The position numbers were made by a program, and so were the translations under genes. Below, piece by piece: positions 15,401-22,285 of a stretch of DNA of 25,505 nucleotides. Within the stretch, counting starts at the first letter, position 1. Every line of letters starts with the position of its first letter. Origin of the DNA: JBBRUG01 sp038247995 (GTDB lineage Bacteria; Chloroflexota; Chloroflexia; Chloroflexales; Chloroflexaceae). The notes below the pieces were generated by a model. The model was given only the letters and a program-made list of their open reading frames with translations, had not been told where the DNA came from and searched no databases. The stretch spans positions 1-25,505 of the forward strand of contig JBBRUG010000039.1 of assembly GCA_038247995.1 (NCBI GenBank), given 5' to 3'.

Positions 15401-16467
15401 CCAACCGCCACACCGAGCCGCTCGGTGGCGATCGGGCCGCTGGCGAGCGCTTGCAACTCCAGGGCGCAATGCAACGCCCGCGCTACGGCGTCTTCGTGGG
15501 CCACCGGCGCGCCAAAAACAACCAGGTAGGTACAACCCTTATCGCCGATGTCGATCTTGTTCAGGTACCCTGCATACCGCTGCACCAGGGCAAACACCTG
15601 CGTAAAATAATCGCGCAAGGCGACGGTATCTTCCGACGTCAGGCTGAGCGGGCAGGTGAAGGCCGCAAACAGCACCCCAACGTGGCGATGCTCATTGAGC
15701 AAGGCGCGCTGCCCACTCACGATCCGCCGCGCCAATGCTTCAGGCAGGAACCCGGCAGCGCGGTCGCTCGCCGCGTGAGTTAAGGGCGGCAGATCGACCA
15801 GCTCGGCGCTGGGCGGCGGCACATCAAGCAGCAACGCCGGGTCGAGCGGCACAAACTCGGCCCAAATTGGGTCGGCAATCCCAAGCACGGCACGCAACGC
15901 CGCCGTGGCGACAACCTCGCCTGGGGTTGCGGAGCGCTCGGCAGCGGCGGCCTGGGTGAGTGCGGCGCCTGAAAGCAGCAGTTCCAGCCGACTGGCCGGA
16001 TCGCCCACTACCAGGGCCAGCAGCGGGCCACTGGCCAGGCCAATCCGCGTGGCCAGGGTAAACCGCCCCGCCGACGTCTCGATCTGCGCATAGGCCGCTA
16101 CGTGGGCCTGGATCGCCAGCGCACAAGCCGCCGCACGACAGGCCGCCGCTGCTTCGTCGTCGGGCGGGTACGGAAAGAGCGCCGTCAGCGCATCGCCGCC
16201 GAACTTGGCCACACTGCCGCCAAACTGCTCGACAAGCGCAATCGCCGGGCCGAGGTAGGCGTTAAGCACGCCGGTCAACTCTTCGGCGCCGCTGCGCTGC
16301 CCTTCAGCCAGGGCCGTGCTGAGCGTCGAGAAGCCGGAAATATCGGCGAAGAGCACCACAGCCGTAAAGCGCTGCTCGAACCCGCGCAAGTCGGTGTTGG
16401 GGTACAGCGCCAGTTCACGAACGATCAATTCGGGGAGGTAAGGCTCCCAATCAGGCAGGTGCAACAT
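12439..16467 (-). CDS. Soluble-adenylyl-cyclase-like protein: two cyclase domains, STAND-type ATPase, TPRs
   Basis: A 1342-residue protein with the domain order of animal soluble adenylyl cyclase. The first class III cyclase domain (about 30-190) has the metal aspartates D42 (FADISGF) and D92 with K88 before it (KFGGD); its later part lacks the catalytic Asn/Arg. The second (about 258-400) lacks the metal aspartate (FAAFT) but has K310 in DKGCTYLVVFG and T372, N379, R383 in YTVIGDGVNLAARLM. Together they supply one complete site. Next comes an ATPase with a P-loop (GAAGIGKS, about 473-480) and an acidic strand at about 598-609 (LAIVLEGCDWID), then TPR repeats (about 880-1260) and a Pro-rich tail. 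It probably makes cAMP in response to bicarbonate, metabolites or a partner bound by the TPRs; ATP-to-cAMP activity is inferred. It follows a secreted-protein gene by 5 bases. Confidence 0.9.
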   Translation of the reverse strand: MLHLPDWEPYLPELIVRELALYPNTDLRGFEQRFTAVVLFADISGFSTLSTALAEGQRSGAEELTGVLNAYLGPAIALVEQFGGSVAKFGGDALTALFPYPPDDEAAAACRAAACALAIQAHVAAYAQIETSAGRFTLATRIGLASGPLLALVVGDPASRLELLLSGAALTQAAAAERSATPGEVVATAALRAVLGIADPIWAEFVPLDPALLLDVPPPSAELVDLPPLTHAASDRAAGFLPEALARRIVSGQRALLNEHRHVGVLFAAFTCPLSLTSEDTVALRDYFTQVFALVQRYAGYLNKIDIGDKGCTYLVVFGAPVAHEDAVARALHCALELQALASGPIATERLGVAVGLSYCGEVGAAHRREYTVIGDGVNLAARLMQAAGPGQILVAEGARRSANTGLHWGERIKLQPHGWRTPVPVTPLVGADLPITRAAGATLVGRESELALLRTQLDLAMRGRGRVVALNGAAGIGKSALAAALLDAAAQRGARCVRGECVSYRAASSYLVWQRILRALIGLEPSWSRERQLAALTAWLTAIDPQAVERVALLGPALGLTLPETELTRSMDGPLRKAALEALVLEGITRLAADTPLAIVLEGCDWIDPLSRDLLAVVVRAAAHLPLLLIVTHRDLPAPLPAERLAHVRTLALGELTPAAATQLIAQHADRLWGVTLALPDDLVQRVAVRAEGNPLYIEELLGLAHDRGVDLRDPNAAAKLDLPDSLQSLVLSRIDRLGEDARTTLKVASVIGNSFSVGSLAGVYPALGDADQLNRGLEELQRSDLAVLERSGPDPAYLFRHVITREVAYASLTNAVRADLHARTGAFIERQYADDLDRHLDLLAYHYGLSANQIKQREYFLRAGTAAQLTCAFEAAAGFFERLLPLLHRHERSDVLIRFGEVIRLLGRWDAAEAVYNEALEIAPDRRTCARTKVALGELLMRRGDFGAARETVVQSREIFRAIGDRQGVGEATQYLGLIAWSQGDLASAVADLQAALATLPHGDEGPRAVQLINNIGLIYWAQDDLPRAIDCFERAMRGALAQGNRRVAGIAVGNLGNVYAVRGDYGKALDCYTQKLQAARAIGDRLELGISLSNLGTIYEYQGEFARATACFTRGMALALDLGDKLGVGLALWSIGGAALGAGQFALAEDALDRAGVVLMAIEAEGDLGGCLCMRADLELRRGQPRAALTYLHQALPLLATGGDRELELRGRLLVILAERTIGQLSPDAAAERAAELLERCTRDAERAAVSYTIALVDAARAADRAAAARLYRALHIRTPNIEYRRRYRELMGVALPPPPPLPPLPSIVTEPPLAQVALFVQVDELIDALVPLEHMAAA

Positions 16468-16472
16468 ATGCG

Positions 16473-18005
16473 TTACCGCTGTAACAGCGGAAGATACATA
16501 ACGGCGTCTTCCAATGTTTCAAATTCGGCCGGCGGCGGGGTGAGATCGGCATCTTCCGGTTGCGGTGTGTCGGTCGAGAGAGTCACAATGCTGCCGCGCG
16601 GTCGGCGCGTCGGTTCATCCAGCGGCAGCAGCGTGCCGGCGGTTGTGCTCAAGTTTAGCCGGTAGGTGCCGGCAGCGTGGCCCGACACCTCAACCTGGTA
16701 GTAGGCGCCGGCGGCATAGGCATTCTGCGGAACAGTGAACGTCACCTGCTCAATCGGATCATCACTTTCGGGCGTGAACGCCAGATCGGGGCCAAAGACG
16801 TAGAGGTCGGGATTACCGGCGGTGGCCGTCAGTTGGATGGTTACCCGCGCACCAACCGGCGGGCGCATCCGGTAGATCTTGAGCGCGTCCTGCGCGATGC
16901 TCTGCAACGCAGGCAGGAAGCTCACAAAGGTCAACTCCGGTGCAGCAGTGACATTCCCGGCCCGATCCGATACAAAGACCTGAAGGTAGTGAACGCCAGG
17001 CGCATCGCTTAAACGCCAGGCAACCTGACGACCTTCACTGCGCCCGAAGGGCAACCAACCCGAGCGTTGGACAGTTTCCCAGGGCTGATCGACAGCGCCG
17101 CTGAAGACATACTCAACGATAAAAACCCCAGCCAGCCCCGAGCCGTCGCTATCGCTGGCCTGGACATTCAGCAGCAGATCCTGGGTCTGGGTCAGGTTCG
17201 CGCCGACATTGGTCGTGACGCTGCGGATGCGCGGCGGGCGCAGATCACGCGACTCGCGCAGCATCTCCACCGTATTGCGCAGCAGGAGGTTATAATTGGC
17301 ATCGAGCAACTCAACACTGCTGATCAGGGTACTGAACGAAGCCACCCGGCCGGCGCCGATATTCCAAACTGCAAGGCCGGCTGCAGCGGGCGTGCCGCCG
17401 CCGTTGGAACTGCTGTAGATCACATTGGCGTCGGCCTTAGCGGTTAAGCACGACTCGCTCCCGGCGAAATTGGCCAGGTTGAATGTGAAGGACGTCGGCA
17501 AGCCCAGGCTGCCTACCGGATGCGGCGCCACAGCGGTATAGGTCGTCTGCGGTGCATCATTGCGACCGCAAGCCGTAACGGGCAACAGATCCGCCAGGAG
17601 GCCGCCGGTTGCGCCGGCTTGTTGCGCGAGCCATTCACCGGTAATCAGCGCGCCGCCGCCGCGCACATAGGCATCGATGGCGACTGCACCGGCCAGCGTC
17701 AGCGTACGCGCCTGATCAGCATGACTTAAAATGATCAGCAGATCGTACGTGGCCAAATTCACCTCGGTGCCGACAAAATCGGCGCCGAGCGGGCCAAGCT
17801 CAACCCGCGTACCACGTACCTGAAGCGCATCGACAACAGCGCGATCGGAAGGTTCGTGACCACCCCGCAGCACATAGATCCGCGGCGGCGCCTGGGCAAG
17901 CTCGGCGCCTGTCGCGCCGGGAACCACCAAAGCAACCAGCAGGGTTAATGCCACGAACAGCGCCACCAGGCGAACCGGGGCGCGCGAGCATAGCGCGTGA
18001 AACAT
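16473..18005 (-). CDS. Secreted multidomain protein with PPC-like domain and YLPLLQR end
   Basis: A 510-residue exported protein. A signal peptide (about 1-35, ending near VPGATGAELA) is followed by a domain resembling a class I glutamine-amidotransferase fold (RIYVLRGGHEPSDRAV, YDLLIILSHAD, AYVRGGGALITGEWLA; about 40-250), which lacks an evident catalytic Cys-His pair. Then come an Ig-like or fibronectin-like module (about 255-365, SDSDGSGLAGVFIVEY, HYLQVFVSDRAGNVTA) and a bacterial pre-peptidase C-terminal (PPC) beta-sandwich (about 378-455, TAGNPDLYVFGPD, AAGTYRLNLST). It ends in MYLPLLQR. The ATG at 18005 has AAGGA seven bases upstream. It is the first gene of a two-gene operon with the cyclase, so it may act as an extracytoplasmic partner of that signalling protein, but it has no membrane segment of its own after the signal peptide. 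Confidence 0.7.
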   Translation of the reverse strand: MFHALCSRAPVRLVALFVALTLLVALVVPGATGAELAQAPPRIYVLRGGHEPSDRAVVDALQVRGTRVELGPLGADFVGTEVNLATYDLLIILSHADQARTLTLAGAVAIDAYVRGGGALITGEWLAQQAGATGGLLADLLPVTACGRNDAPQTTYTAVAPHPVGSLGLPTSFTFNLANFAGSESCLTAKADANVIYSSSNGGGTPAAAGLAVWNIGAGRVASFSTLISSVELLDANYNLLLRNTVEMLRESRDLRPPRIRSVTTNVGANLTQTQDLLLNVQASDSDGSGLAGVFIVEYVFSGAVDQPWETVQRSGWLPFGRSEGRQVAWRLSDAPGVHYLQVFVSDRAGNVTAAPELTFVSFLPALQSIAQDALKIYRMRPPVGARVTIQLTATAGNPDLYVFGPDLAFTPESDDPIEQVTFTVPQNAYAAGAYYQVEVSGHAAGTYRLNLSTTAGTLLPLDEPTRRPRGSIVTLSTDTPQPEDADLTPPPAEFETLEDAVMYLPLLQR

Positions 18006-18252
18006 CGCTGATCCTTACAGAATTCAGGAGCCAGGATTCAGGGTTTAGGAGGTGACGTCTGAATCTTGAGTCTTGAACTAGGCGTCATCACGGTCGATTG
18101 GATTTCAGCAGCCCAGAGTCCGGATTCTGAATCCTGACACCTGACTCCTGACTCCCGAATCATGCACGAGCCGTGCCGAAGTGTTTAAGATGACAAAAGT
18201 GTTAGCTGGGATGTATCTACACAAACGTGGATGAGCGTCTTTTTTGCGCCTA
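18006..18252. repeat. Imperfect inverted repeats in a divergent gap
   Basis: Two families of CAGG/CCTG-rich words face each other: gaattcaggagccaggattcagg at 18020-18042 and ctgaatcctgacacctgactcc near 18126-18148, with gacgtc...ggcgtca nested between. The gap also holds a possible rightward promoter (ATGACA at 18190-18195, 18 bases, TATCTA) for the methyltransferase, which is weak in the -10 box. No gene is visible. Confidence 0.5.
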
Positions 18253-18978
18253 ATGAGTCAAATTTTCACAATCACCGTTGTGCTCTTCCAGCCGCGCGAT
18301 GTGCGTAACATCGGCGCGGTAGTGCGCGCAATGAAGAACATGGGCGTGGGGCGGTTGCGCCTGGTGCAACCGGCGCCGTTTGAACTGGCTGACCTGCGCG
18401 GGATTGCCCATCGCAGTGATGATCTGCTGGCCGAAATGGAAGTATTCGACGACCTTGATCACGCCCTCGCCGATATCCAGTATGTTGTCGGCACAAGCGA
18501 ACACATTCACACCGAACGACCGATACAGAACAACATGCGTACCCTGGCCGGCGCGATCCGGATGCGGGCGGCGACAAGCCAGGTCGCTTTACTGTTTGGC
18601 CCCGAAGATAACGGCCTGAGCCATAACGAACTCGACCGTTGCCATACCATTCTGCGCCTGCCGACTGATCCGGCTTACCCCTCGCTCAACCTCGCCCAGG
18701 CCGCCCTACTGATTTTGTACGAACTGCGCATGGCCGCCGATCTCCCGCTGCCTGCGCATACGCCGCCACGACCCGCGACAAGCGCCGAGATCACGCCAAC
18801 GCTCACCGCAATTGCGGACGCCGTCGCCGCCGTGGACTTCATAAAATCGGGCGCCGGCACGCGCACCCTGCGCACCTTGCGCGCCCTGCTCTACCGCGCC
18901 CAACCCAACGCCCGCGAAGCCGCTCTGATCGCCGCCCTGGCGCGCGAGATTGCGACAAAATTGCGCCGCGAGGATTGA
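18253..18978 (+). CDS. trmJ: TrmH/SpoU-family RNA 2'-O-methyltransferase, TrmJ-like
   Basis: A 241-residue SPOUT-fold enzyme. All three family motifs are present: motif 1 as VLFQPRDVRNIGAVVRAMKNMG, motif 2 as ALLFGPEDNGLS and motif 3 as LPTDPAYPSLNLAQAALLILYEL, which together make the trefoil knot that binds S-adenosylmethionine. The beginning of the protein and the RPIQNNMRTLAGAIRM segment resemble TrmJ, which methylates the ribose at position 32 of certain tRNAs; the C-terminal helical tail (about 165-240) is also TrmJ-like. The exact RNA target is an inference from family likeness. ATG 18253 gives the normal N-terminus. No operon partner: the next gene is 300 bases away behind its own promoter. 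Confidence 0.82.
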   Translation: MSQIFTITVVLFQPRDVRNIGAVVRAMKNMGVGRLRLVQPAPFELADLRGIAHRSDDLLAEMEVFDDLDHALADIQYVVGTSEHIHTERPIQNNMRTLAGAIRMRAATSQVALLFGPEDNGLSHNELDRCHTILRLPTDPAYPSLNLAQAALLILYELRMAADLPLPAHTPPRPATSAEITPTLTAIADAVAAVDFIKSGAGTRTLRTLRALLYRAQPNAREAALIAALAREIATKLRRED

Positions 18979-19150
18979 CCTCATCCGGATCAAGTTAAGC
19001 CCCACGACGATTGCTGTAATCGGCGCAGATCGCGTCCCAACGCCCGAAACGCCGCATCCCTTCAACCCCCTGCTCCATCGGCGTGGAGCAGGGAGATAGG
19101 GCATCGTACTGCCATCCGGCTCCTCCTCCACACCCCGCCGCTTGCGCTGC

Positions 19151-19179
19151 TTGACTCTCTATAGAATATATTCTATACT
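19151..19179 (+). promoter_or_regulatory. Promoter of the esterase gene
   Basis: TTGACT, 17 bases, TATACT is a near-consensus sigma70-type promoter, about 100 bases ahead of the esterase ATG. Most of the spacer and the first four bases of the -10 box lie inside the palindrome at 19160-19177, so a protein bound there would block RNA polymerase. Confidence 0.75.
19160..19177. promoter_or_regulatory. 18-bp perfect palindrome, likely GntR operator
   Basis: TATAGAATATATTCTATA is its own reverse complement over all 18 bases and overlaps the promoter. A 16/18 match is found at 22246-22263 on the promoter of the GntR/FCD gene of the same cluster. GntR regulators of this class bind short A/T-rich palindromes as dimers, so it is a good candidate operator. 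Confidence 0.75.
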
Positions 19180-19284
19180 CTACAGCATACTCATTCCCGT
19201 CCGTAATCAAACTCATAGCTTTTTTCTCGGCTGTAGCGTGGCTATAGCTGCTGGTCCTTCGTGTGTCTGCTCAAGGAGGAGTGT

Positions 19285-20220
19285 ATGGCGCTCGATGCTG
19301 CAACGACGACGTTCTTGGCCCAGATGGCGGAAGCCGGCGGGAAACCGCTCCACGAGATGACGCCCCAGGAAGCGCGCGGCTTTGGTGCGGCCCTGCGCGA
19401 GATGTACGGCCCGGGGCCGGAGATGGCTCAGGTGATCGAACACCAGGTGCCGACGCGCGATGGCGGTTCGTTCGCGCTACGCGTGCTTGTGCCTGCGGGC
19501 GCACCACGGGCGATGATCATCTATTACCACGGCGGCGGTTGGGTCATCGGCGATCTCGATGAGTTCGACACCCTGGCACGCCGCATGGCAGTGCGTACCG
19601 GTTGCGCCGTCGCCCTCGTCGATTATCGCCTTGCCCCCGAGCATCCCTACCCCGCTGCGGCCGACGATGCCTACGTGGCCCTGGAGTGGATGGATGCCCA
19701 CCTGAAAGAGCACGGCGCTAACCTGCCGATCATCGTCGCCGGTGATAGCGCCGGCGGCAACCTCGCCGCAGTTGTCGCCCGGCGTGCCCGCGACCGCAAC
19801 GGCCCCAATATCGCCATGCAGGTGCTGGTCTACCCGGTGACCGACGCCAACCTCGACAACAGTTCGTACACCGATTCGGCCAACCAGTTGCTGCTCAGCC
19901 GCGACAGCATGGCCTGGTTCTGGGATCATTACGCGCCCCAGGCTGCCCACCGCGCCGATCCGGACGCAGCGCCGCTCCAGGCCTCAGATCTCAGCAATCT
20001 ACCGCCGGCGCTCGTGATCACTGCCGAACACGATGTGCTGCGCGACGAGGGTGAGGCCTATGCGGCTCGCTTGACGGCGGCCGGGGTTCCAGTGGAGCAG
20101 ACGCGCTATGCAGGCCAGATGCATGGCTTCTTCACCCTGCTTATGCTACCCACTGGCGCCAAAGCGATCGATCAGATCGCCGACGCAATCGAGGTTCAAC
20201 TCGCGGCTCAGACGGCGTAA
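19285..20220 (+). CDS. Alpha/beta-hydrolase esterase, HSL (family IV)
   Basis: A 311-residue cytoplasmic esterase of the hormone-sensitive-lipase family. The oxyanion hole is HGGGW at 82-86, the nucleophile S155 sits in GDSAGG, D250 in EHDVLRDEG and H280 in GQMHGF complete the catalytic triad, and YRLAPEHPYPAA at about 114-125 is the usual family IV signature. Length and spacing are normal, so the enzyme looks intact. It should hydrolyse short- to medium-chain esters. AAGGAGG sits 5 bases before the ATG at 19285. It precedes the Baeyer-Villiger monooxygenase gene by 85 bases in the same direction, fitting a pathway in which the monooxygenase makes an ester or lactone that this enzyme cuts. 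The promoter carries the palindrome shared with gntR. Confidence 0.93.
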   Translation: MALDAATTTFLAQMAEAGGKPLHEMTPQEARGFGAALREMYGPGPEMAQVIEHQVPTRDGGSFALRVLVPAGAPRAMIIYYHGGGWVIGDLDEFDTLARRMAVRTGCAVALVDYRLAPEHPYPAAADDAYVALEWMDAHLKEHGANLPIIVAGDSAGGNLAAVVARRARDRNGPNIAMQVLVYPVTDANLDNSSYTDSANQLLLSRDSMAWFWDHYAPQAAHRADPDAAPLQASDLSNLPPALVITAEHDVLRDEGEAYAARLTAAGVPVEQTRYAGQMHGFFTLLMLPTGAKAIDQIADAIEVQLAAQTA

Positions 20221-20305
20221 ACCTTGCGCACGGCGCAAAACCTGTCAGGTCGGCCCGATCTGACGGGCCTGCTCACAATCAAGATCCGCATAAGGAGAGT
20301 CACTG

Positions 20306-21916
20306 ATGACTGAAGTCCAACAATACGACGCGGTTGTCGTTGGGGCCGGAATCGCCGGGATGTAAATGCTGCACCAACTGCGCGAACTCGGGCTCAGCGC
20401 CCGCGTATACGAAGCCGGCGACGGCGTCGGCGGCACCTGGTATTGGAACCGCTACCCCGGCGCCCGCTGTGATGTCGAAAGCCTGGAGTACTCCTACTCG
20501 TTCTCGGCTGAATTGGAGCAGGAGTGGGAGTGGACCGAGCGCTACCCACGTCAGCCGGAAATCCTGAATTACCTCAACCATGTCGCCGACCGCTTCGACT
20601 TGCGCAAGGATATTCAGTTCAACACCCGTGTCGAGTCGGCGCACTACGACGAGGCAAACAAGTATTGGACGGTGCGCACCAACAAAGACGAAACGATTTC
20701 GACGCGTTATTGCATTATGGCCACCGGCTGCCTCTCGACGCCGAACCGCCCCAAGTTCAAGGGTCTCGACGATTATCAAGGTCCCTGGTATCACACGGGC
20801 ATGTGGCCCAAAGAAGGCGTCGATTTCAGCGGTATGCGCGTTGGCGTGATTGGCACCGGATCAACGGCGATCCAGGCCATTCCGCAGATCGCCAAACAGG
20901 CCGCACACCTCTATGTCTTCCAGCGCACGCCGAACTTCAGCATGCCGGCGCAAAACGGCCCGCTGCCCGCCGAAGTGCAGGCAGTAATGAAACAGCAGTA
21001 CCGCGCTCATCGCCAGAAAGCCCGCGAGTCGGCCTTTGGCGTACCCTTCGAGATCACCGACATTAGCATGAAATCGGCCCTCGAAGTCTCGGAAGAAGAA
21101 CGCCAACATGAATTGGAGGGCCGCTGGCAGTACGGCGGGGCCACAATCATTGCTGCCTTCGCCGATGTGCTGACCAACAAAGAGGCCAACGATATGGTGG
21201 CCGACTTCGTGCGCAGCAAGATCCGTGAGACGGTTAAGGATCCGGCCACAGCGGAATTGCTCATGCCCCACGATCACCCGCTCGGCACCAAGCGGCCTTG
21301 TGTGGACACCGAGTATTTCGAGACCTACAACCGCGACAATGTAAGCCTGGTGGACGTACGCAGTGCGCCGATTGAGACGATCACCGCCAAGGGCCTGCGC
21401 ACCGGCGGCGTCGAGTATGAACTGGACGCGATCGTCTTTGCAACCGGCTTCGATGCGATGACCGGCGCGCTGTTCAACATCGACATTCGCGGCAAAGGCA
21501 ACCACGCGCTCAAGGAAAAGTGGGCCGATGGGCCGCGCACCTACCTCGGCCTGGCCGTCGAGGGTTTCCCCAACCTGTTCACGATCACCGGCCCCGGTAG
21601 CCCTTCGGTGCTGAGCAATATGATCGTCTCAATCGAGCAGCACGTCGATTGGATCACCGATTGCATCAAGTACTTGCGCCAAAACGATCTTACCAGCATT
21701 GAGGCAACGCGCAACGCCGAAGATGAATGGGTGGAACACGTCAATGTCGTAGGGAACTACACCCTCTATCCGCTGGCGAATTCCTGGTATGTAGGCGCTA
21801 ATATCCCCGGCAAACCGCGGGTCTTTATGCCCTACATCGGCGGCGTGGGCAACTACCGCAAGAAATGCGACGAAGTTGCCGCCAAAGGCTATGAGGGTTT
21901 TATGCTCAATGCCTAG
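20306..21916 (+). pseudogene. Baeyer-Villiger monooxygenase (PAMO/CHMO-like) with in-frame stop at codon 20
   Basis: From ATG 20306 (AAGGAGAG upstream) the reading is MTEVQQYDAVVVGAGIAGM, then TAA at 20363-20365, then MLHQLRELGLSARVYEAGDGVGGTW onward in the same frame to 21916. The stop falls in the FAD-binding GxGxxG region where relatives have a Tyr- or Leu-type residue. Everything else is well kept: YPGARCDVES, the fingerprint YQGPWYHTGMWP (Tyr replaces the usual first Phe), the NADPH fold VGVIGTGSTAIQAIPQIA, VFQRTPNF, FATGFD and the C-terminal GPGSPSVLSN. Such enzymes insert oxygen into ketones with FAD, NADPH and O2. Reinitiation at ATG 20366 would remove the FAD motif and has no ribosome-binding site. 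So it is a fresh pseudogene, a base-call error or a readthrough case. Only two bases separate its stop from the 98-bp repeat. Confidence 0.85.
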
Positions 21917-21917
21917 A

Positions 21918-22015
21918 GCACTGCGCAGCATGACTGAGCTGCAGAGGCCACTGAACCGGGTAGCGCGCTGCGCTCGCGCCTAGTTGTGCAGGCGCAATCG
22001 ATCTGAGCAATGCGG
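21918..22015 (+). repeat. 98-bp dispersed repeat, copy B
   Basis: Starts two bases after the monooxygenase stop codon. It matches the reverse complement of 2161-2258 at 89 of 98 positions without gaps. The two copies are therefore inverted relative to each other and enclose about 19.7 kb of the window. Confidence 0.85.
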
Positions 22016-22021
22016 TAAGGT

Positions 22022-22110
22022 AAGGTTTCAGGCCGCCGGGGGCATGCAACAGGGTTCGCGCACCAGAACGTGCGCTGCCTACGAAGACGTTAACGCTGCC
22101 TGAAGCCTTG
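22022..22110 (+). repeat. 88-bp MITE-like element, copy 1
   Basis: Ends are inverted repeats: AAGGTTTCAGGC at 22022-22033 and GCCTGAAGCCTT at 22098-22109 (11 of 12 pair). The whole element aligns without gaps to 22943-23030 with about 81% identity, including agggttcgc, accagaacg and tacgaagacg. It lies between copy B of the 98-bp repeat and the gntR promoter. Confidence 0.75.
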
Positions 22111-22151
22111 TCTCACGCCGCACGCAATCTGTTGTTTGGTGCATAGTAAAC

Positions 22152-22201
22152 ATTGCGCGTTGCGTATTGTGGGTGGCAATATGCAATACGCAACACGCAA
22201 T
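22152..22201. repeat. Long inverted repeat upstream of gntR
   Basis: The arm attgcgcgttgcgtattg at 22152-22169 pairs with caatacgcaacacgcaat at 22184-22201 at 17 of 18 positions, with a 14-base loop. It would make a strong hairpin in DNA or RNA about 85 bases before the gntR start; it lies upstream of the predicted -35 box. Confidence 0.75.
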
Positions 22202-22217
22202 ACTCTACTTTTCCTGC

Positions 22218-22246
22218 TTGCATAAATGCCTGCACACTCGTATGAT
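22218..22246 (+). promoter_or_regulatory. Promoter of the gntR gene
   Basis: TTGCAT, 17 bases, TATGAT, ending 39 bases before the ATG at 22286. The predicted operator begins at the last base of the -10 box, so it covers the transcription start, which suits autorepression. Confidence 0.65.
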
Positions 22247-22263
22247 ATAGTTTATATTCTATA
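22246..22263. promoter_or_regulatory. Second copy of the 18-bp operator
   Basis: TATAGTTTATATTCTATA matches the esterase palindrome at 16 of 18 positions; the two differences are adjacent, in one half-site. The better-conserved half (TATTCTATA) is identical. Confidence 0.7.
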
Positions 22264-22285
22264 GTTTCAATGTAAGGCAAACCAT

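Larger units (their letters stand above)
18979..19284. other. Intergenic region with hairpin and regulated promoter
   Basis: No gene is supported. At 19068-19093 CCCTGCTCCA and TGGAGCAGGG form a perfect 10-bp stem with a 6-base loop; it may end the methyltransferase transcript although no T tract follows. From 19151 the region holds the esterase promoter and its palindrome. Confidence 0.6.

Noticed and set aside
19014..19036. Further copy of the 63-bp repeat on the minus strand
   Set aside because: Only about 13 bases (ttgggacgcgatc) match and the surrounding sequence does not, so chance or a very old remnant is more likely.
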